Position numbers and translations under genes: made by a program. A model generated the notes under the pieces. It did not search any database. It saw nothing but the letters and a program-made list of their open reading frames with translations, and had not been told where the DNA came from. Shown one piece after another: positions 24,657 through 36,319 of a stretch of DNA of 64,000 nucleotides (position 1 is its first letter; each line of letters starts with the position of its first letter). This stretch comes from Anarhynchus alexandrinus (taxonomy: Eukaryota; Chordata; Aves; Charadriiformes; Charadriidae), in contig VUYV01000125.1 of the NCBI GenBank assembly GCA_008711295.1, positions 124,001 to 188,000 on the forward strand. Reading direction: 5' to 3'.

Positions 24657-25609
24657 TTCTCTTCTCCAGTCTGAACAACTCCAACTCTCTCAGCCTTTCC
24701 TCACAGGAGAGGTGTTCCAGCCCTCTGACCATTCTCATGGCCCTCCTCTGGACCTGCTGTAACAGGTCTATGTCTGTCTTATGTTGGGGACCCCATAATT
24801 GGATGCAATATTCCAGGTAGGGTCCCATGAGAGCAGAGTAGAAGGTGAGAATTACCTCCTTCAACCTACTGGCCATGTTTCTTTTTATGCAGCCCAGGAT
24901 CTGATTGGCTTCCAGGGCTGCAGGAGCCCACTGACAGCTCATGTCCAATTCTTTGTCCCCTAGTATCCCCAAGCCCTTCCCTGCAAGGATGCTCTCAATC
25001 CATTCATTTCCCAGCCTGTAGTGAACTCGGGGATTTGCCCAACCCAGGTACAGGACCTTGCACTTGGCCTTGTTGAACTTCATGAGGTTCGCATGGGCCC
25101 ACTCCTCAAGCCTGTCCAGGTCCCTGTGGATGNTTCTCTTCTCCAGTCTGAACAACTCCAACTCTCTCAGCCTTTCCTCACAGGAGAGGTGTTCCAGCCC
25201 TCTGACCATTCTCATGGCCCTCCTCTGGACCTGCTGTAACAGGTCTATGTCTGTCTTATGTTGGGGACCCCATAATTGGATGCAATATTCCAGGTAGGGT
25301 CCCATGAGAGCAGAGTAGAAGGTGAGAATTACCTCCTTCAACCTACTGGCCATGTTTCTTTTTATGCAGCCCAGGATCTGATTGGCTTCCAGGGCTGCAG
25401 GAGCCCACTGACAGCTCATGTCCAATTCTTTGTCCCCTAGTATCCCCAAGCCCTTCCCTGCAAGGATGCTCTCAATCCATTCATTTCCCAGCCTGTAGTG
25501 AACTCGGGGATTTGCCCAACCCAGGTACAGGACCTTGCACTTGGCCTTGTTGAACTTCATGAGGTTCGCATGGGCCCACTCCTCAAGCCTGTCCAGGTCC
25601 CTGTGGATG
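24657..25609. repeat. Exact 476-bp direct duplication around a single N
   Basis: 24657-25132 and 25134-25609 are identical throughout on visual comparison, with the N at 25133 between them. The most economical explanation is two overlapping contig ends placed side by side. Confidence 0.9.
25133..25133. other. One-base assembly gap
   Basis: Single N at the boundary of the identical 476-bp copies. Confidence 0.95.
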
Positions 25610-25816
25610 GCATCCCTTCTCTCTAGCGAATGAACTGCACCACTCAGCTTAGAGTCACCTGCAAACTTGCTGAGGGTGCAACTCAATCCCAATGTCTATT
25701 TCATTGAGGAAGATATTAAATAGTACTGGTTCCAGCATGGACCCTTGAGGGACACTACTCATTACAGGTTTCCACTTGGACATTGGCTCTTTGGATGTGG
25801 CCATCAAGACAACTCC

Positions 25817-26200
25817 TTATCCAACAGCCCAGAAGTTCAGGTAGATAATGTCTGTAGCTCTTCCTTTGTCCACTGACACAATTTCTCCATTGTAGAAGGC
25901 TACTAGATTAGTCAGACATGATTTGGTATTGGGAAAGCCATAATGGCTGTCTTGAATCACCTCCCTGTACTCCATGTGCCTTAGCATAGCTTCTAGGAGG
26001 ATCTGTTCCATGATCTTCCCAGGCACAGAGCTGAGGCTGACAGGTTGGTAGTTCCCAGGGTCCTCCTTTCTACCCTTTTTGAAAATGGGTGCAAAGTTTC
26101 TCTTTTTGCAGTCACTGGGAACTTCACCTGACTGCCATGACTTTGCAACTACATCAGCCAAATTCCTCAGGACTCTGCAATGCATTTCATCAGGTCCCAT
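25817..26200 (-). pseudogene. CR1 reverse transcriptase N-terminal half, truncated
   Basis: The frame contains [19 protein letters not shown] and [15 protein letters not shown], the fingers and the start of the palm of CR1 reverse transcriptase. The usual DF-KAFD segment with the first catalytic aspartate is cut off: the sequence jumps from IIYLNF to a downstream palm region, a deletion of roughly 30 or more codons, and then meets a stop. Confidence 0.8.
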
Positions 26201-26223
26201 GGGCTTGCGTAAATTCGGGTTCC

Positions 26224-26622
26224 TCAGGTGCTCTCAAACCTGATCTTCTCCTGTGATGGGAGGGACTTCATTCTCCCAGTCCCTGCCTTGATTTTCAGGA
26301 ACTTGAGACATATGGGAAGATAGATTACCATGAAAACTGAGACAAAATTCTTGAGTATGTCAGCCTTCTGCACGTTGATTGTTACCAGCTCTCCTGTCTT
26401 ATTTATCAGGGGGTGTATATTTTCTTTAATCTTCTTTTTCTGGCCAACAGACCTGTAAAAAATCTTCTCATTATTCTTCACATTCCTTGTCAAATTCAGC
26501 TCCAACTGTGCCTCAGCTTTCCTAGTCCCATCCCTACACATCCAGGTAGTGTCCCTATATTCTTCCCAGGATACACATCCTTGATTCCATTGCTTGTGCA
26601 TTTCCTTCTTACACTTTATCAA
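26224..26622 (-). pseudogene. CR1 ORF2 linker between endonuclease and reverse transcriptase
   Basis: A 132-residue frame on the minus strand contains NEKIFYRSVGQKKKIKENI, then LINKTGELVT and an ILKNF motif, which match the region of CR1 ORF2 before the reverse transcriptase. The frame is separated from the next segment by a stop near 26224. Confidence 0.75.
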
Positions 26623-26842
26623 GATCAGGAGGTCCTTACTGAGTCATGCCTATCTCCTGCCTTTTTTGCCTAATTGCTTACATGTGAGAATTTAAAACTT
26701 TTGTGCTATAAGAAAAATGTCCTTAAAGAGCTGACAGCTTTGTTCACCTCCTTTGTCCCTGAGAGCAGTTTCACAGGGAATCCCATCCACTAGTTTCTTA
26801 AACAACTGAAAGATCGCTCTCCTAAAATTCAGTGTTCTGACT

Positions 26843-27259
26843 CTACTGTTCACCTAGCCCATATGTCTCAAGATTGTGAATTGACCAGGGCATGGTCACC
26901 AGGCTGCCACCAACCTTGACAACCTGAATTAGTTCTTGCATGTTGGTGAGCAACAGGCCCAATAATGCTTGTCCTCTGGTCGTACTGTCTACCACCTCGA
27001 TTAAGAAATGAGCCTTGACACTCTCCAAGACTCTCCTCGACCACTTACAGCTTGCTGTGACACTTTGCCAGCAGATGTCAGGGTGACTGAAGTTCCCCAG
27101 GAGGATCAGAGCTTCCCATAGTTGAAGCAAGAATGCTTCATCTACTGGCTGCCCTTGGTGGGGCGACCTGGAGTGAACACCAACTAAGACATTTTCTTTG
27201 TTGGCTTGGCCCCTAATTTTTACCCATAAGCTCTCAACCTTTTCATCATTGTTTTTCAA
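26843..27259 (-). pseudogene. CR1 ORF2 endonuclease fragment, duplicate copy
   Basis: It encodes the same 138-residue frame as 27602-28018, with substitutions confined to the C-terminal part. The GNFS change is shared. The out-of-frame terminal D-H pair is retained here as GAC CAT (26892-26897, minus strand) where the other copy has GAC CGT. It arises from the 758-bp duplication across the N at 27322. Confidence 0.8.
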
Positions 27260-27321
27260 AGACAGCTCTGCACAGTCAATCTATGCTTTTCCAAAGAGGG
27301 CAACCCCCACCCCACCCCTCC

Positions 27322-27322
27322 N
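27322..27322. other. One-base assembly gap
   Basis: Single N at the boundary of the 758-bp copies. Confidence 0.95.
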
Positions 27323-27601
27323 TCCCAGGATACACATCCTTGATTCCATTGCTTGTGCATTTCCTTCTTACACTTTATCAAGATCAGGAGGTCCTTACTG
27401 AGTCATGCCTATCTCCTGCCTTTTTTGCCTAATTGCTTACATGTGAAAATTTAAAACTTTTGTGCTATAAGAAAAATGTCCTTAAAGAGCTGACAGCTTT
27501 GTTCACCTCATTTGTCCCTGAGGGCAGTTTCACAGGGAATCCCATCCACTAGTTTCTTAAACAACTGAAAGTTCGCTCTCCTAAAATTCAGTGTTCTGAC
27601 T

Positions 27602-28381
27602 CTACTCTTCACCTGGCCCATATCTCTCAAGATTGTGAATTGACCAGGGCACGGTCACCAGGCTGCCACCAACCTTGACAACCTGAATTAGTTCTTGCAT
27701 GTTGGTGAGCAACAGGCCCAATAATGCTTCTCCTCTGGTCGGACTGTCTACCACCTGGATTAAGAAATGAGCCTCGACACTCTCCAAGACTCTCCTCGAC
27801 CACTTACAGCTTGCTGTGACACTTTGCCAGCAGATGTCAGGGTGACTGAAGTTCCCCAGGAGGATCAGAGCTTCCCATAGTTGAAGCAAGAATGCTTCAT
27901 CTACTGGCTGCCCTTGGTGGGGCGACCTGGAGTGAACACCAACTAAGACATTTTCTTTGTTGGCTTGGCCCCTAATTTTTACCCATAAGCTCTCAACCTT
28001 TTCATCATTGTTTTTCAAAGACAGCTCTGCACAGTCAATCTATGCTTTTCCAAAGAGGGCAACCCCCACCCCACCCCTCCTTCCTTGCCTATCCCTTCTG
28101 AACAGTTTATTGCCATTGACTGCAATGGTCCAATCATGCGATTCACCCCCTCATGTTTGTGTGATAGCAACTAGATTTTAGCTTTCTAGCTGCACAATGG
28201 TTTCCAGCTCCTCCTGCTTGTTACCCACGCTGCGTGCATTGGTACAGAGGCACTTCAGCTGGCCTATCAACCATGTCACCTTTTTAGAAGAATATGGCCT
28301 AAATCCTTTGAGGTACTTCACAGTTGTTTCCCTTTTAGTTCCTAATATATCAGCAGCCCCTGACTCTTCTCTGCTGCTCAA
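27602..28381 (-). pseudogene. CR1 ORF2 endonuclease domain, decayed (5' copy)
   Basis: The frame from 28381 contains LKCLCTNARSVGNKQEELE, the usual start of the CR1 apurinic-type endonuclease, and then stops at 28178. After a degenerate stretch the frame from 28018 continues with VGVHSRSP, LLGNFSHPDICW and SPTRGEALLGLLLTN. The catalytic GDFN-type motif reads GNFS, so a key aspartate is lost. The final D-H pair is out of frame and reads as D-R here. The domain cannot be active. The part 27602-28018 has a near-identical second copy at 26843-27259. Confidence 0.8.
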
Positions 28382-28404
28382 TACTCCATCCCCTTGTCCC
28401 TACA

Positions 28405-28790
28405 TCTAATTTAAAGATCTCTGTATAAGTCTTGCCAGCTTGTTGGTGAAGACCTGCTTGCCCCACTTGGTCAGGTACATCCCATCAGCTCCCAACAGAC
28501 CCAGCTTCTCAAAGGTAGATCCATGATCATAGAAGCCAAAACACTGAGCACAGCACCAGCCACCCATTCACTTGTTCAATTTGTCTCCATCTTCCTAAAC
28601 CCTTTATGCTGACTGGGACAACACAGAATACCACCAGCGCTCCAGATCCTTTTAACATTGCTTGAAGGGACATATAGTCTCTTTTTATTGATCTAAAATG
28701 CCTCATTGCAGTGTCATTGGACCTTATGCGGAATAGTAAAAGCAGATTATAATCTGTAGGGCTCACCAGGCTCAGCGGTCTCTCAGTGAC
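28405..28790 (-). pseudogene. CR1 ORF1 C-terminal fragment (GDSL-esterase-like domain)
   Basis: On the minus strand, a fragment containing RSNDTAMRHFRSIKRDY and, further on in a shifted frame, LGLLGADGM and TKWGKQVF matches the C-terminal half of CR1 ORF1, which carries an esterase-like domain. The invariant G before TND is replaced (RSND in place of a GTND-type motif). The frame is broken between the two halves near 28530. The start of ORF1 and the 5' UTR are missing or unrecognisable. It is inactive, and informative because most CR1 copies are truncated long before ORF1. Confidence 0.75.
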
Positions 28791-28860
28791 ACCACAAATG
28801 CAAGCTCCTCATAGGCAGCAAACTTCTCTAGAGAAATTGTCCAGATGGAAAATGCGTGCT

Positions 28861-29861
28861 TTGGTGCATCTCAGTAAGGAATATCTGATAACTAATACTT
28901 TATGTGCTTTTCTGCTGGTGGGTGTTTGGATCAATTTTGCATGGCTGGCTTTACCTGGATCCTATCCATTTCTCATGTGCTCTCCATTGACTGGCCCCAG
29001 AGCACTATATCTGTTATGCAGGAGAAGTTTAGGGGAAAGTTCTTCCTTCTTCCCCAAGCAAAAAATGCAGACGTTATTTAGGATCCCTTAGTCTCTTTCC
29101 ACATAACAAAATACGTATTTCTAATCAAACCGCCTAAATAGTGACACGAAATAGATTAGAATGAAAGAGGATTATCATAGTATGTCCTAATCACATCTAG
29201 CATGTAGGGACAAATACAGAAAGGATTTTTTTTTATATATACATATGTGTGCATGACTTACTTTAATATCAAACTTTGATAATTTCAGTATAATCACTAC
29301 TTATTTTCTCTATTTTTTCCATCTTCTCTGCTTTGAAGAAGTAAACTGTATGTGGAAAGACCCATAACCAAGAAATACAGATTTGTATATGGTAAAAGAG
29401 TGATCTGATTTCTTCTGTCGTATAAAGTCATATTATATCATCTTACTATGCACAATATGACTTAAAGTAATTAGCAGAGAATGCCAGAGTAATTTTAAGT
29501 ATATGCTAATTTGATAAAAATAGAACACTGTTCCTCTTGGCTCTCTACCCAATATTATTAGGAAATCTCAGGAAAATAGAGAAGAGAGCTGGCTTTTTGT
29601 CTGGGGTCGAATCAGCTTTCTTTATATTTGCTGATGGCTCCAGTGATAAGAGCTGCTTAACTACTCCCTACCTCCTTCAGTGCTGTCCCAACGGTACCTT
29701 CAGAAGAGTTGCTTTCCCTCCCTTAAAAGTCTCTTGTAAATACCCCTCACTACCTTCTGGGGTTTGATCTTTGATTTGGCATGAACAGGTGTATGCAATG
29801 GCAAGATTTATCTCCTTTCCATCTTCTTTCAGCTGAGAAGTCTTAATGCTTTCAGTCATTT
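28861..29861. other. Unique AT-rich non-coding DNA
   Basis: No gene seen. It separates two CR1 copies of opposite orientation. Confidence 0.55.
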
Positions 29862-30480
29862 GGGTCAGGGCAATCCCAAGCACAAATCCAGGTTGGGCGG
29901 AGAATGGATTGAGAGCAGCCCTGAGGAGAAGGAGTTGGGGGTGTTGGTGGATCAGAACCTGAACATGAGCTGGCAATGTGTGCTCACAGCCCAGAAAGCC
30001 AAACGCAACCTGGGCTGCATCAAAAGCAGTGTGGCCAGCAGGTCGAGGGAGGGGATTCTGCCCCTCTGCTCTGCTCTGGTGAGACCCTAGCTGCGTCCAG
30101 CTCCAGAGCACCTAACAGAAGAAGGACATGGACCTGTTGGACCAGGCCCAGAGGAGGGCCACAAAGATGACCAGAGGGCTGGAGCGCCTCTGCTATGAGG
30201 ACAGGTTGAGAGAGTTGGGGTTGTTCAGCCTGGAGAAGAGAAGGCTCTGGGGAGACCTTAAAGACCATTCCACTACCTAAAGGGGCCTACAGGAAAGGTG
30301 GAAAAGGACTCTTCATCAGGGAGTGTAGTGATAGGATGAGAGGTAACATTTTTAAAGTGAATGAGTATGCACTTAGATTAGATACTAGGAAGACATTCTT
30401 TACTCTGAGAGCGGTGAGGCACTGGAACAGGTTGCCCAGAGAAGTTGTGGATGCCCCACCCCTGGGAGTGTTCAAGGCCA
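29862..30480 (+). pseudogene. CR1 ORF2 C-terminal remnant
   Basis: The open frame 29860-30090 carries the thumb and 3' domain of CR1 ORF2 and ends at a stop after SALVRP. Later coding blocks (the [14 protein letters not shown] region and the ARLD-type end) follow in other frames, so it is dead. Confidence 0.8.
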
Positions 30481-30592
30481 GTTTGGATGGATATTGAAAG
30501 TGTCCCTGGCCATGGCAGGGGGTTGGAACTAAATGATCTTTAAGGTCCCTTCCAACTCTAACCATTCTATGGTTCATATGATTCTATGATTC
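29862..30592 (+). mobile_element. 5'-truncated CR1 LINE, sense +
   Basis: The element starts within the reverse transcriptase thumb ([40 protein letters not shown]), is frameshifted after 30090, and ends in a good CR1 3' UTR: ATGATCTTTAAGGTCCCTTC, then CCATTCTATG and ATTCTATGATTC. It is about 730 bp long and 5'-truncated, as is usual for CR1. The opposite-strand frames at 29677-30268 are shadows. Confidence 0.9.
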
Positions 30593-33560
30593 CCCACACA
30601 TCAGTTTATTAGTATCTCATCACCCTTGCTGCTGTCTCTAGATTCATTTATTTCATTTGGCCCATGGCATGACACCATGCTTCAGCCCATATTCACTAAG
30701 TAGAACAGTAGGTCCATTTCTGCTGTCTAGCAGCCTCTATTCCTGTTTCTGTGTTGGTATAGTTTCTGTTTATTTTAATGGTGTGAAAAGGTTGATTCGT
30801 CCTCTCTGTGCAAGATGTCAATATGTAAATCTTTTTTCTACAGCTCTTCTTCGCGTGAGATCCTGGCCATTCTTTATTTCTGCAGTTTCTAAGTATAATA
30901 CCTCTCATGGGAAATTATAGCTCAAAATGCTGATTGGGAGTATATTGCCAAGGGGTAGACATGTAACTACATATATATGGCGAAACTGAAAAGTTAATCT
31001 TTCCTATTGTAGAGTACAAAACTTGGAAAAGTTTTAGAAGTTTAAAGGCGTAATACACTATAATTTGTCCTAAAATGTTTTACTACAGTGACATGCGTGT
31101 AAGTGATTGAACTCAAGTTCTGTCTTGGGGTACACGCAAATTCACTTTAGATGTCATCTCTATTTTAGAGCAAGTGCTGTCTTCACATCAGCAGTCTTCT
31201 TCCCTCACCTTTCCACAGAACGGTTTGCTGACAAGTTCTCCTGATGGCACTCTAAAAGCAGAAGGAATGAAATATATACAAATATGGCTTTTTTTTTTTT
31301 TTAAATAAAAAGCCTTAAAAATGATCTGATACATTGTTCCAGGACATAAATTCACTTGGTGTGAAACTGTGACATTTCTGAGTACTTTCACATACCTGTG
31401 AGAAAGTAACTGGTATAAATGGAAATAAAGAGCTGAAGTGTTAGATTTAAGGTGCTAATAAGATACAGACATTTATTTTTGTACAAAGCTGTTTCAGGAA
31501 ACTTTTTGGGGTCTTAAATTGAGTCAGTCTACCCAAAGAGAGAGTCAAAGTGTCTCTGAAGCTACCTGGAACACTGCGGGGGGGGATTTGTACTCAGTAC
31601 AAGCTCTGTCTTCTAGTTTATCATCTTTTCAAACTGGGCTAACAGAGGCATACATGGAAGGTGCAAAATCCTTCATAAATGGTAAATGGAGAAGAGATTA
31701 GCAGCAGTTGCCATGCCTTTATAAATATTATTTAAAATTTCCTGGGTTTTCTTGAAGTACAACCATGCATTTATTATTTAAGTTCTATGTAAAGTGTTAT
31801 ACTTGTAAATGTCTGATCCAAGCTTGAATACTATGATATAGTATTCAATACCCTGAGTACTTGCATTTACCATTTTCATGTCATAATGAGTTTAACATCT
31901 AAAAATTTAAAAAATGTAATTTCTTTTAGCAGTTTCATATTTTTTGCAGTTTGATTTTACTAATAGTCCCTTCAGTTACATGCTGATGTTTTCGCAAGTT
32001 TAAAGTCCAAACGGCCCCTCCCAATTTCCTGTTTATTTTTTGCTTAACAGTATTTCTGTTCACTTCAACATTAGGTTACCCTTAATGTGCAGATAGGTAG
32101 CATTAATTTGAGACAGAGACGGAAGCAATATTCTCACAATAATCCTTTAATTAAGATTAGGAGATAAGGGTTGTGGCACTAAATGAAGAAAAATGCTTAA
32201 ACATCATTTTAGAAGGGTCTATCATGTACATATGCAACAAGACTTGTGCAGAGTTTGAAGAAAGTATATTTGTCAGTGTATGTTGTACTCTCCCATCAAA
32301 TCTAACAACCACATTTGTATTAGAAGGGGATTTTCCAATACCATATTCCACCTTAGTCTCATCTTTGATTTTTCGTAATTTGTAGCAAATATAAGACCTG
32401 ACTAATCAATTAACTTTAGGGCAGTAAAGCCAGTGGCAGCTGGTTTATTTGTTCAGAGTTTAATATTGAGTATCAATTAAAATTAACCATGCTAATAAAC
32501 CGCTTACAGAAGTATTTAAGCCATGAATGAGAAGCAAAAGTCACCATAATGTGCTTTCCGTTCTAGTAAGAATCCAGGAAGAATACTGCACCAAGTTTTC
32601 ATGGCGAATCTGTCAGAAAATTATTTACATTTGCTCATGACAGTATAGCAGATACGGGTGTCTGTCATTTTACCCATGAAGGTCTATGCTGAATTTACAA
32701 TGCCACAAAATCCATACAAATTTTGGATTACAATTTCACACTTTGAGAGCTTGGACTCATAGTAGCCTTGTATGCAGACAAAAAAGCAAAGAGAAATTTC
32801 TTGTAATCACAAATGCTGAAGACGTAACATTCAACAGAGATTGTGGGTTTAGCCTAGAACTAGTTTTAAAGATTTTAATTAGCTCTGAAAATGAAAGATG
32901 AAAAACATATTTTTTTTACAGTCATATTTAGCAATGTAGAAAGTCAGAAATACTTGATTCCCTTCTGTTCTTTGTTGGAAATGTTTGACTACCTGAGGTT
33001 TATTTGAAGCTGATAATTTAATACAGTAATGAAAAGCAGGTGTTATTTATTTATGTTTTACTCATTTTCTGTAATTACAACATCTTAGTCTTTTGCTCTG
33101 ATTTAATACCACTGCTGAAAGCACCAGTAAGGCATTAAATTTTAAATGTCTTTAAAAATTGCACTTATACAGTGTATCTGGCTATACGACAAGAAGAAAT
33201 ATAAAGACAAGCTAATCACAGGTTTGTGAGGATTTTGCTTTGGATTTCACAATATTAAGAAATGCACAACATTCCCAGCCTGCTTGTCTATTGGTCATGC
33301 AAAGCCCAATGAGACAAAAAGACATTCAGGCTAGCCACTGCTAAAGCAAGTTTTCCATGGTAACAATTTGCCTGCTTTTAAAAGTATCCTCTACAAATTG
33401 TTAAGCTTAAAGTTGCGCTTTAGAGGTGTATTGCTCAGAGGAGGAAATGGCTGTGTGACCCAAAGTCTCTGACTGTGCTTACCAATTTTGTAAGCAAACA
33501 AGCCAGGATTCTCGACATATAAATATCCATCCATAACAACAGAGCATGCATACATAGGAT
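30593..33560. other. Unique AT-rich non-coding DNA
   Basis: No gene seen. A T run is present at about 31288-31302. Nothing else is recognisable. Confidence 0.55.
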
Positions 33561-34410
33561 GAATCACAGGATCACAGAATACTAGGTTGGAAGGAATCAT
33601 CTGGTCCAACCTTTCTTGACAAGATGGCCCAGCACCCTGTCCAGATGAATCTTAAAAGTGTCCAATGATGGGGAATCCACCACTGCCCTGGGGAGATTAT
33701 CCCAATGGCTGGTTGTTCTCATTGTGGAAAAATTTCCTCTTCTGTGTAATCAGAATCTTCCGTGGAGTAACTTGTACCCATCACCCCTCATCTTTCCCAT
33801 GTGACTCCTTGTAAAAAGGGAGTCACCATCTTCTTTGTAACCACCTTTTAAATACTGGAACATAGTGATAAGGTCTCCCCTAAGCTTTCTTCTCTCAAGG
33901 CTGAACAAACCAAGTTCTCTCAGGCTTTCCTCATACGGCAGGCAACCCAGTTCTTTGATCATCTTGGGGGCTCTGCTCTGGACCCTCTCCAGCCTGTCCA
34001 CATCTTTGCATAGCAGGGTCCAAAACTGAACACAGTATTCCAGGTGTTGCCTGACAACTGCTGAGTAGAGTGGGATAACGACTTCTTTATCCCTGCTGTT
34101 GATGCCCTTGGTGATGCAGCCCAGCATCCTGTTGGCTTTCTTTGCCACAGCAGCACACTGTTCGCTCATCTTGAGCTTGTTGTCCACCAGGATCCCCAGG
34201 TCCCTTTCCATGGAGCTGCTCCCAGCCGGGTAGATCCCAGCCTGTGCCACCCTCCTGGATTGTGTTTTCCCAGGTGCAAGAGCTTATACTTGTCCTTGTT
34301 GAACTTCATAAGGTTCTTGTTATCCCACTCCCAGCCTATCCAGGTCTTCCTGCAGGGTGGCTCTCTCTTCCGAAGTGTCGGCTTCCCCACTTACTTTGGT
34401 ATCTTCAAAG
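33561..34410 (-). mobile_element. 5'-truncated CR1 LINE, sense -
   Basis: Minus-strand 3' end: TTGGACCAGATGATTCCTTC, CCAACCTAG and a terminal TTCTGTGATCCTGTGATTC. The 5' end lies just past the reverse transcriptase catalytic box (a DTKVSGEADTSEERA-like block at about 34345-34405). Its 3' end and coding sequence differ clearly from the other two copies, pointing to another CR1 subfamily. Confidence 0.9.
33750..34390 (-). pseudogene. CR1 ORF2 C-terminal remnant, fairly intact
   Basis: A 166-codon open frame (33750-34250) carries [44 protein letters not shown] and [20 protein letters not shown], the thumb and C-terminal region. The part upstream (34166-34390, [16 protein letters not shown]) is in another frame. 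It is truncated before the catalytic core, so it encodes no active enzyme, but it is the best preserved CR1 coding stretch free of assembly gaps. Confidence 0.85.
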
Positions 34411-36319
34411 ACAATGAAGGTTTACCATGACATATTCACAGCCTCATAACACAACAGAAAAACTGCACTTCTGTCTCTTATAGTCTGTCTGTATTGTAAG
34501 AATAGTTGGTGAAACCAGTGTACTGTGTTTTAAATTGCCATGCCTAACATTTTGGGAGGGAACATTTGGGACATTTCAAATTAAGTACAATGTCTGAGCC
34601 AGACTTCTGAACGTACAGGCACTGTCTGCATTCATGAATGCTTCTGAGTCTAATTTGGAAATAGTGGGTCCCACATCCAGTTTCAAATACATTTTTCAGA
34701 CGTGCAGTTGTCTGAACATGTTCAAAGACCTGTTTCAGACCAAAAAAGAAAATATCCAGTCCTTGCAAGGACACTCACAAAAACCGAATGAGATGTACAA
34801 GTTTTCACACCATCAGTTGAAAGAGCTGTGTTCCACCCATGCTTTCAGACCACCTCAGAGTTTCAGTCACGCTTGAGCCAGAGCTCTTCCACATACTACA
34901 CAGCCCAAATCCTTGCTTATGTACTCACTAGTAGGCAAGCAGATGGGCTCAAATTAAATCCTGGCTGCTACAGGCAGCAGGAACACAGTCCTGCCTCAGG
35001 CTCAGTGGCGTAGGCATCTCTAGAAGCTGGGACTCAGAATAGCTAAATTCCCTTCTGATGGGACGTGACTAAATGAGCAGAAGTTGCTCATTAAAAGAGA
35101 CAAACACATCCTAAGTACGATATTCTTCCCCTTAGAGTGCTGCAACGAACTGCGTTGCCACTAGAAGAGCGAGGATGAGAGAACGAGTACATAAGAGAAA
35201 TTTATGCCTTGCCACTCTTCTGGGAAGAAACAGAACTGAATTCCCAGGGTTTAATCCAACAGTTGCCTCGTACTAAATTCTTATGATATAGAATGATAGA
35301 ATATTCTTAAGAGCTTGATTTCCCGTTTCCCTGATCACCAGGTTCGTAAAGCCTGGTTGTAACGCCAGGACTTCTTCACTCTGGGCTCTGTTGCTACAAG
35401 AGGATGCAGCTCCCTCTCCAGATTCCAGGGCCTGGCTCCTAATTTTAGGATTTGTTCTGTAAGTATGAATGTAAATGGAAAATGGGAGACAGGGCAAGTC
35501 TCCACATGTCAAATCTTTCCGTTTTCAAGGAGCTTCTCTAACAAATTCAGCATTATGACCAACGATATTGTCAGATCTGACCCCGTGCTCCCAGCGAAAA
35601 AGTCTGCTTGCCCTCCTTAATGTCATGCCAGCAGTGGGTATCTATCAGGTTCTGAATAATCTGACACCCACAAGCAACTTATTTAGGCTTCTGTGCAGCT
35701 ACCTCAGTTTTCCAGAGTGACCTACTAAAAGATATTTTATTTTTGGCTACACTGATTTTTGTCTTAGTTCTCTTTTAGGCAGAGCTTTAAAGCATCTCTG
35801 TTACCATCATATTTTTGACCAGGAGGAACAAAAATCTTCAGATTTTTCATGTGGCAATTGAGAATTACAGCATCCTTTAAGTGAAACTGTCTTCACATAT
35901 CGGCAGTCCTACACAGGAACATTGAAAATCTCTATTCTGGCGTCTCACATAAATGTCAGGTCTGAGAAAGATGAGCATGTCTACCCTCAGTGCAAGACCC
36001 TTGATCTCTAAGGGCAAGCTCTTACGATTTTGCTTTTTTTTTCAAGCCTTACTCATGCTTTTATGATCTGAATGGGAGAAGTGTGAGGTTTGTTTGCTTG
36101 TTTTACAGCTTAAAGTGTGGGAAAGAGCAAGCATCTTGTGGGTGAATCTTACAGAGGCGGGACTAAGAGAAAGCTGCAGGGAAAAGGTCACTGGAGCAAA
36201 TAGTACAGAAAGCTGTACAAATGAGTGAGCGCTGATGATGGTTTTGGTATGACTGAGACAGTGGCAAGGAAAGAAAGCGAGCATCGCTTTATGCAAAGAA
36301 ACCAGAATGCCTCATCCAC

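Larger units (their letters stand above)
24394..25692 (-). pseudogene. CR1 reverse transcriptase C-terminal half with a duplicated segment
   Basis: This 432-codon frame begins at [14 protein letters not shown], where the catalytic FADD box reads FAGD, losing an aspartate, and runs through the thumb ([34 protein letters not shown]) to the ORF2 end at LSSLI. A 159-codon block occurs twice, identically, on either side of the N at 25133; 477 bp is a multiple of three, so the frame stays open. The upstream palm (SVPQGS, VLFNIF, 25700-25760) is in another frame. It should not be read as a real 432-residue protein. Confidence 0.85.
26564..28080. repeat. 758-bp direct duplication around a single N, 12 differences
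   Basis: 26564-27321 and 27323-28080 are co-linear at an offset of 759 with no gaps. I count 12 substitutions, all between 26688 and 27016 of the first copy; the outer 124 and 305 bp are identical. Confidence 0.88.
24310..28860 (-). mobile_element. Long decayed CR1 LINE, containing two assembly-associated duplications
   Basis: The minus-strand 3' end is diagnostic for CR1: GGATTGGACTAGATGATCTT, then CCTTCCAACCC and a terminal CCATTCTTTGATTCT. Going 5' there follow, in CR1 order, the ORF2 C-terminus, reverse transcriptase, linker, endonuclease, the ORF2 start and the C-terminal part of ORF1 (about 28405-28790). The 5' boundary, near 28860, is approximate. Two single-N positions (25133 and 27322) each sit between directly repeated segments of 476 and 758 bp. 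Without these extra copies the element would be about 3.3 kb, against roughly 4.5 kb for full-length CR1. Frameshifts, stops and an internal deletion in the reverse transcriptase make it inactive. Confidence 0.9.

Noticed and set aside
24394..25692. 432-codon open frame as a protein-coding gene
   Set aside because: It is CR1 reverse transcriptase sequence with a lost catalytic aspartate. Its length comes from an exact duplication around an N.
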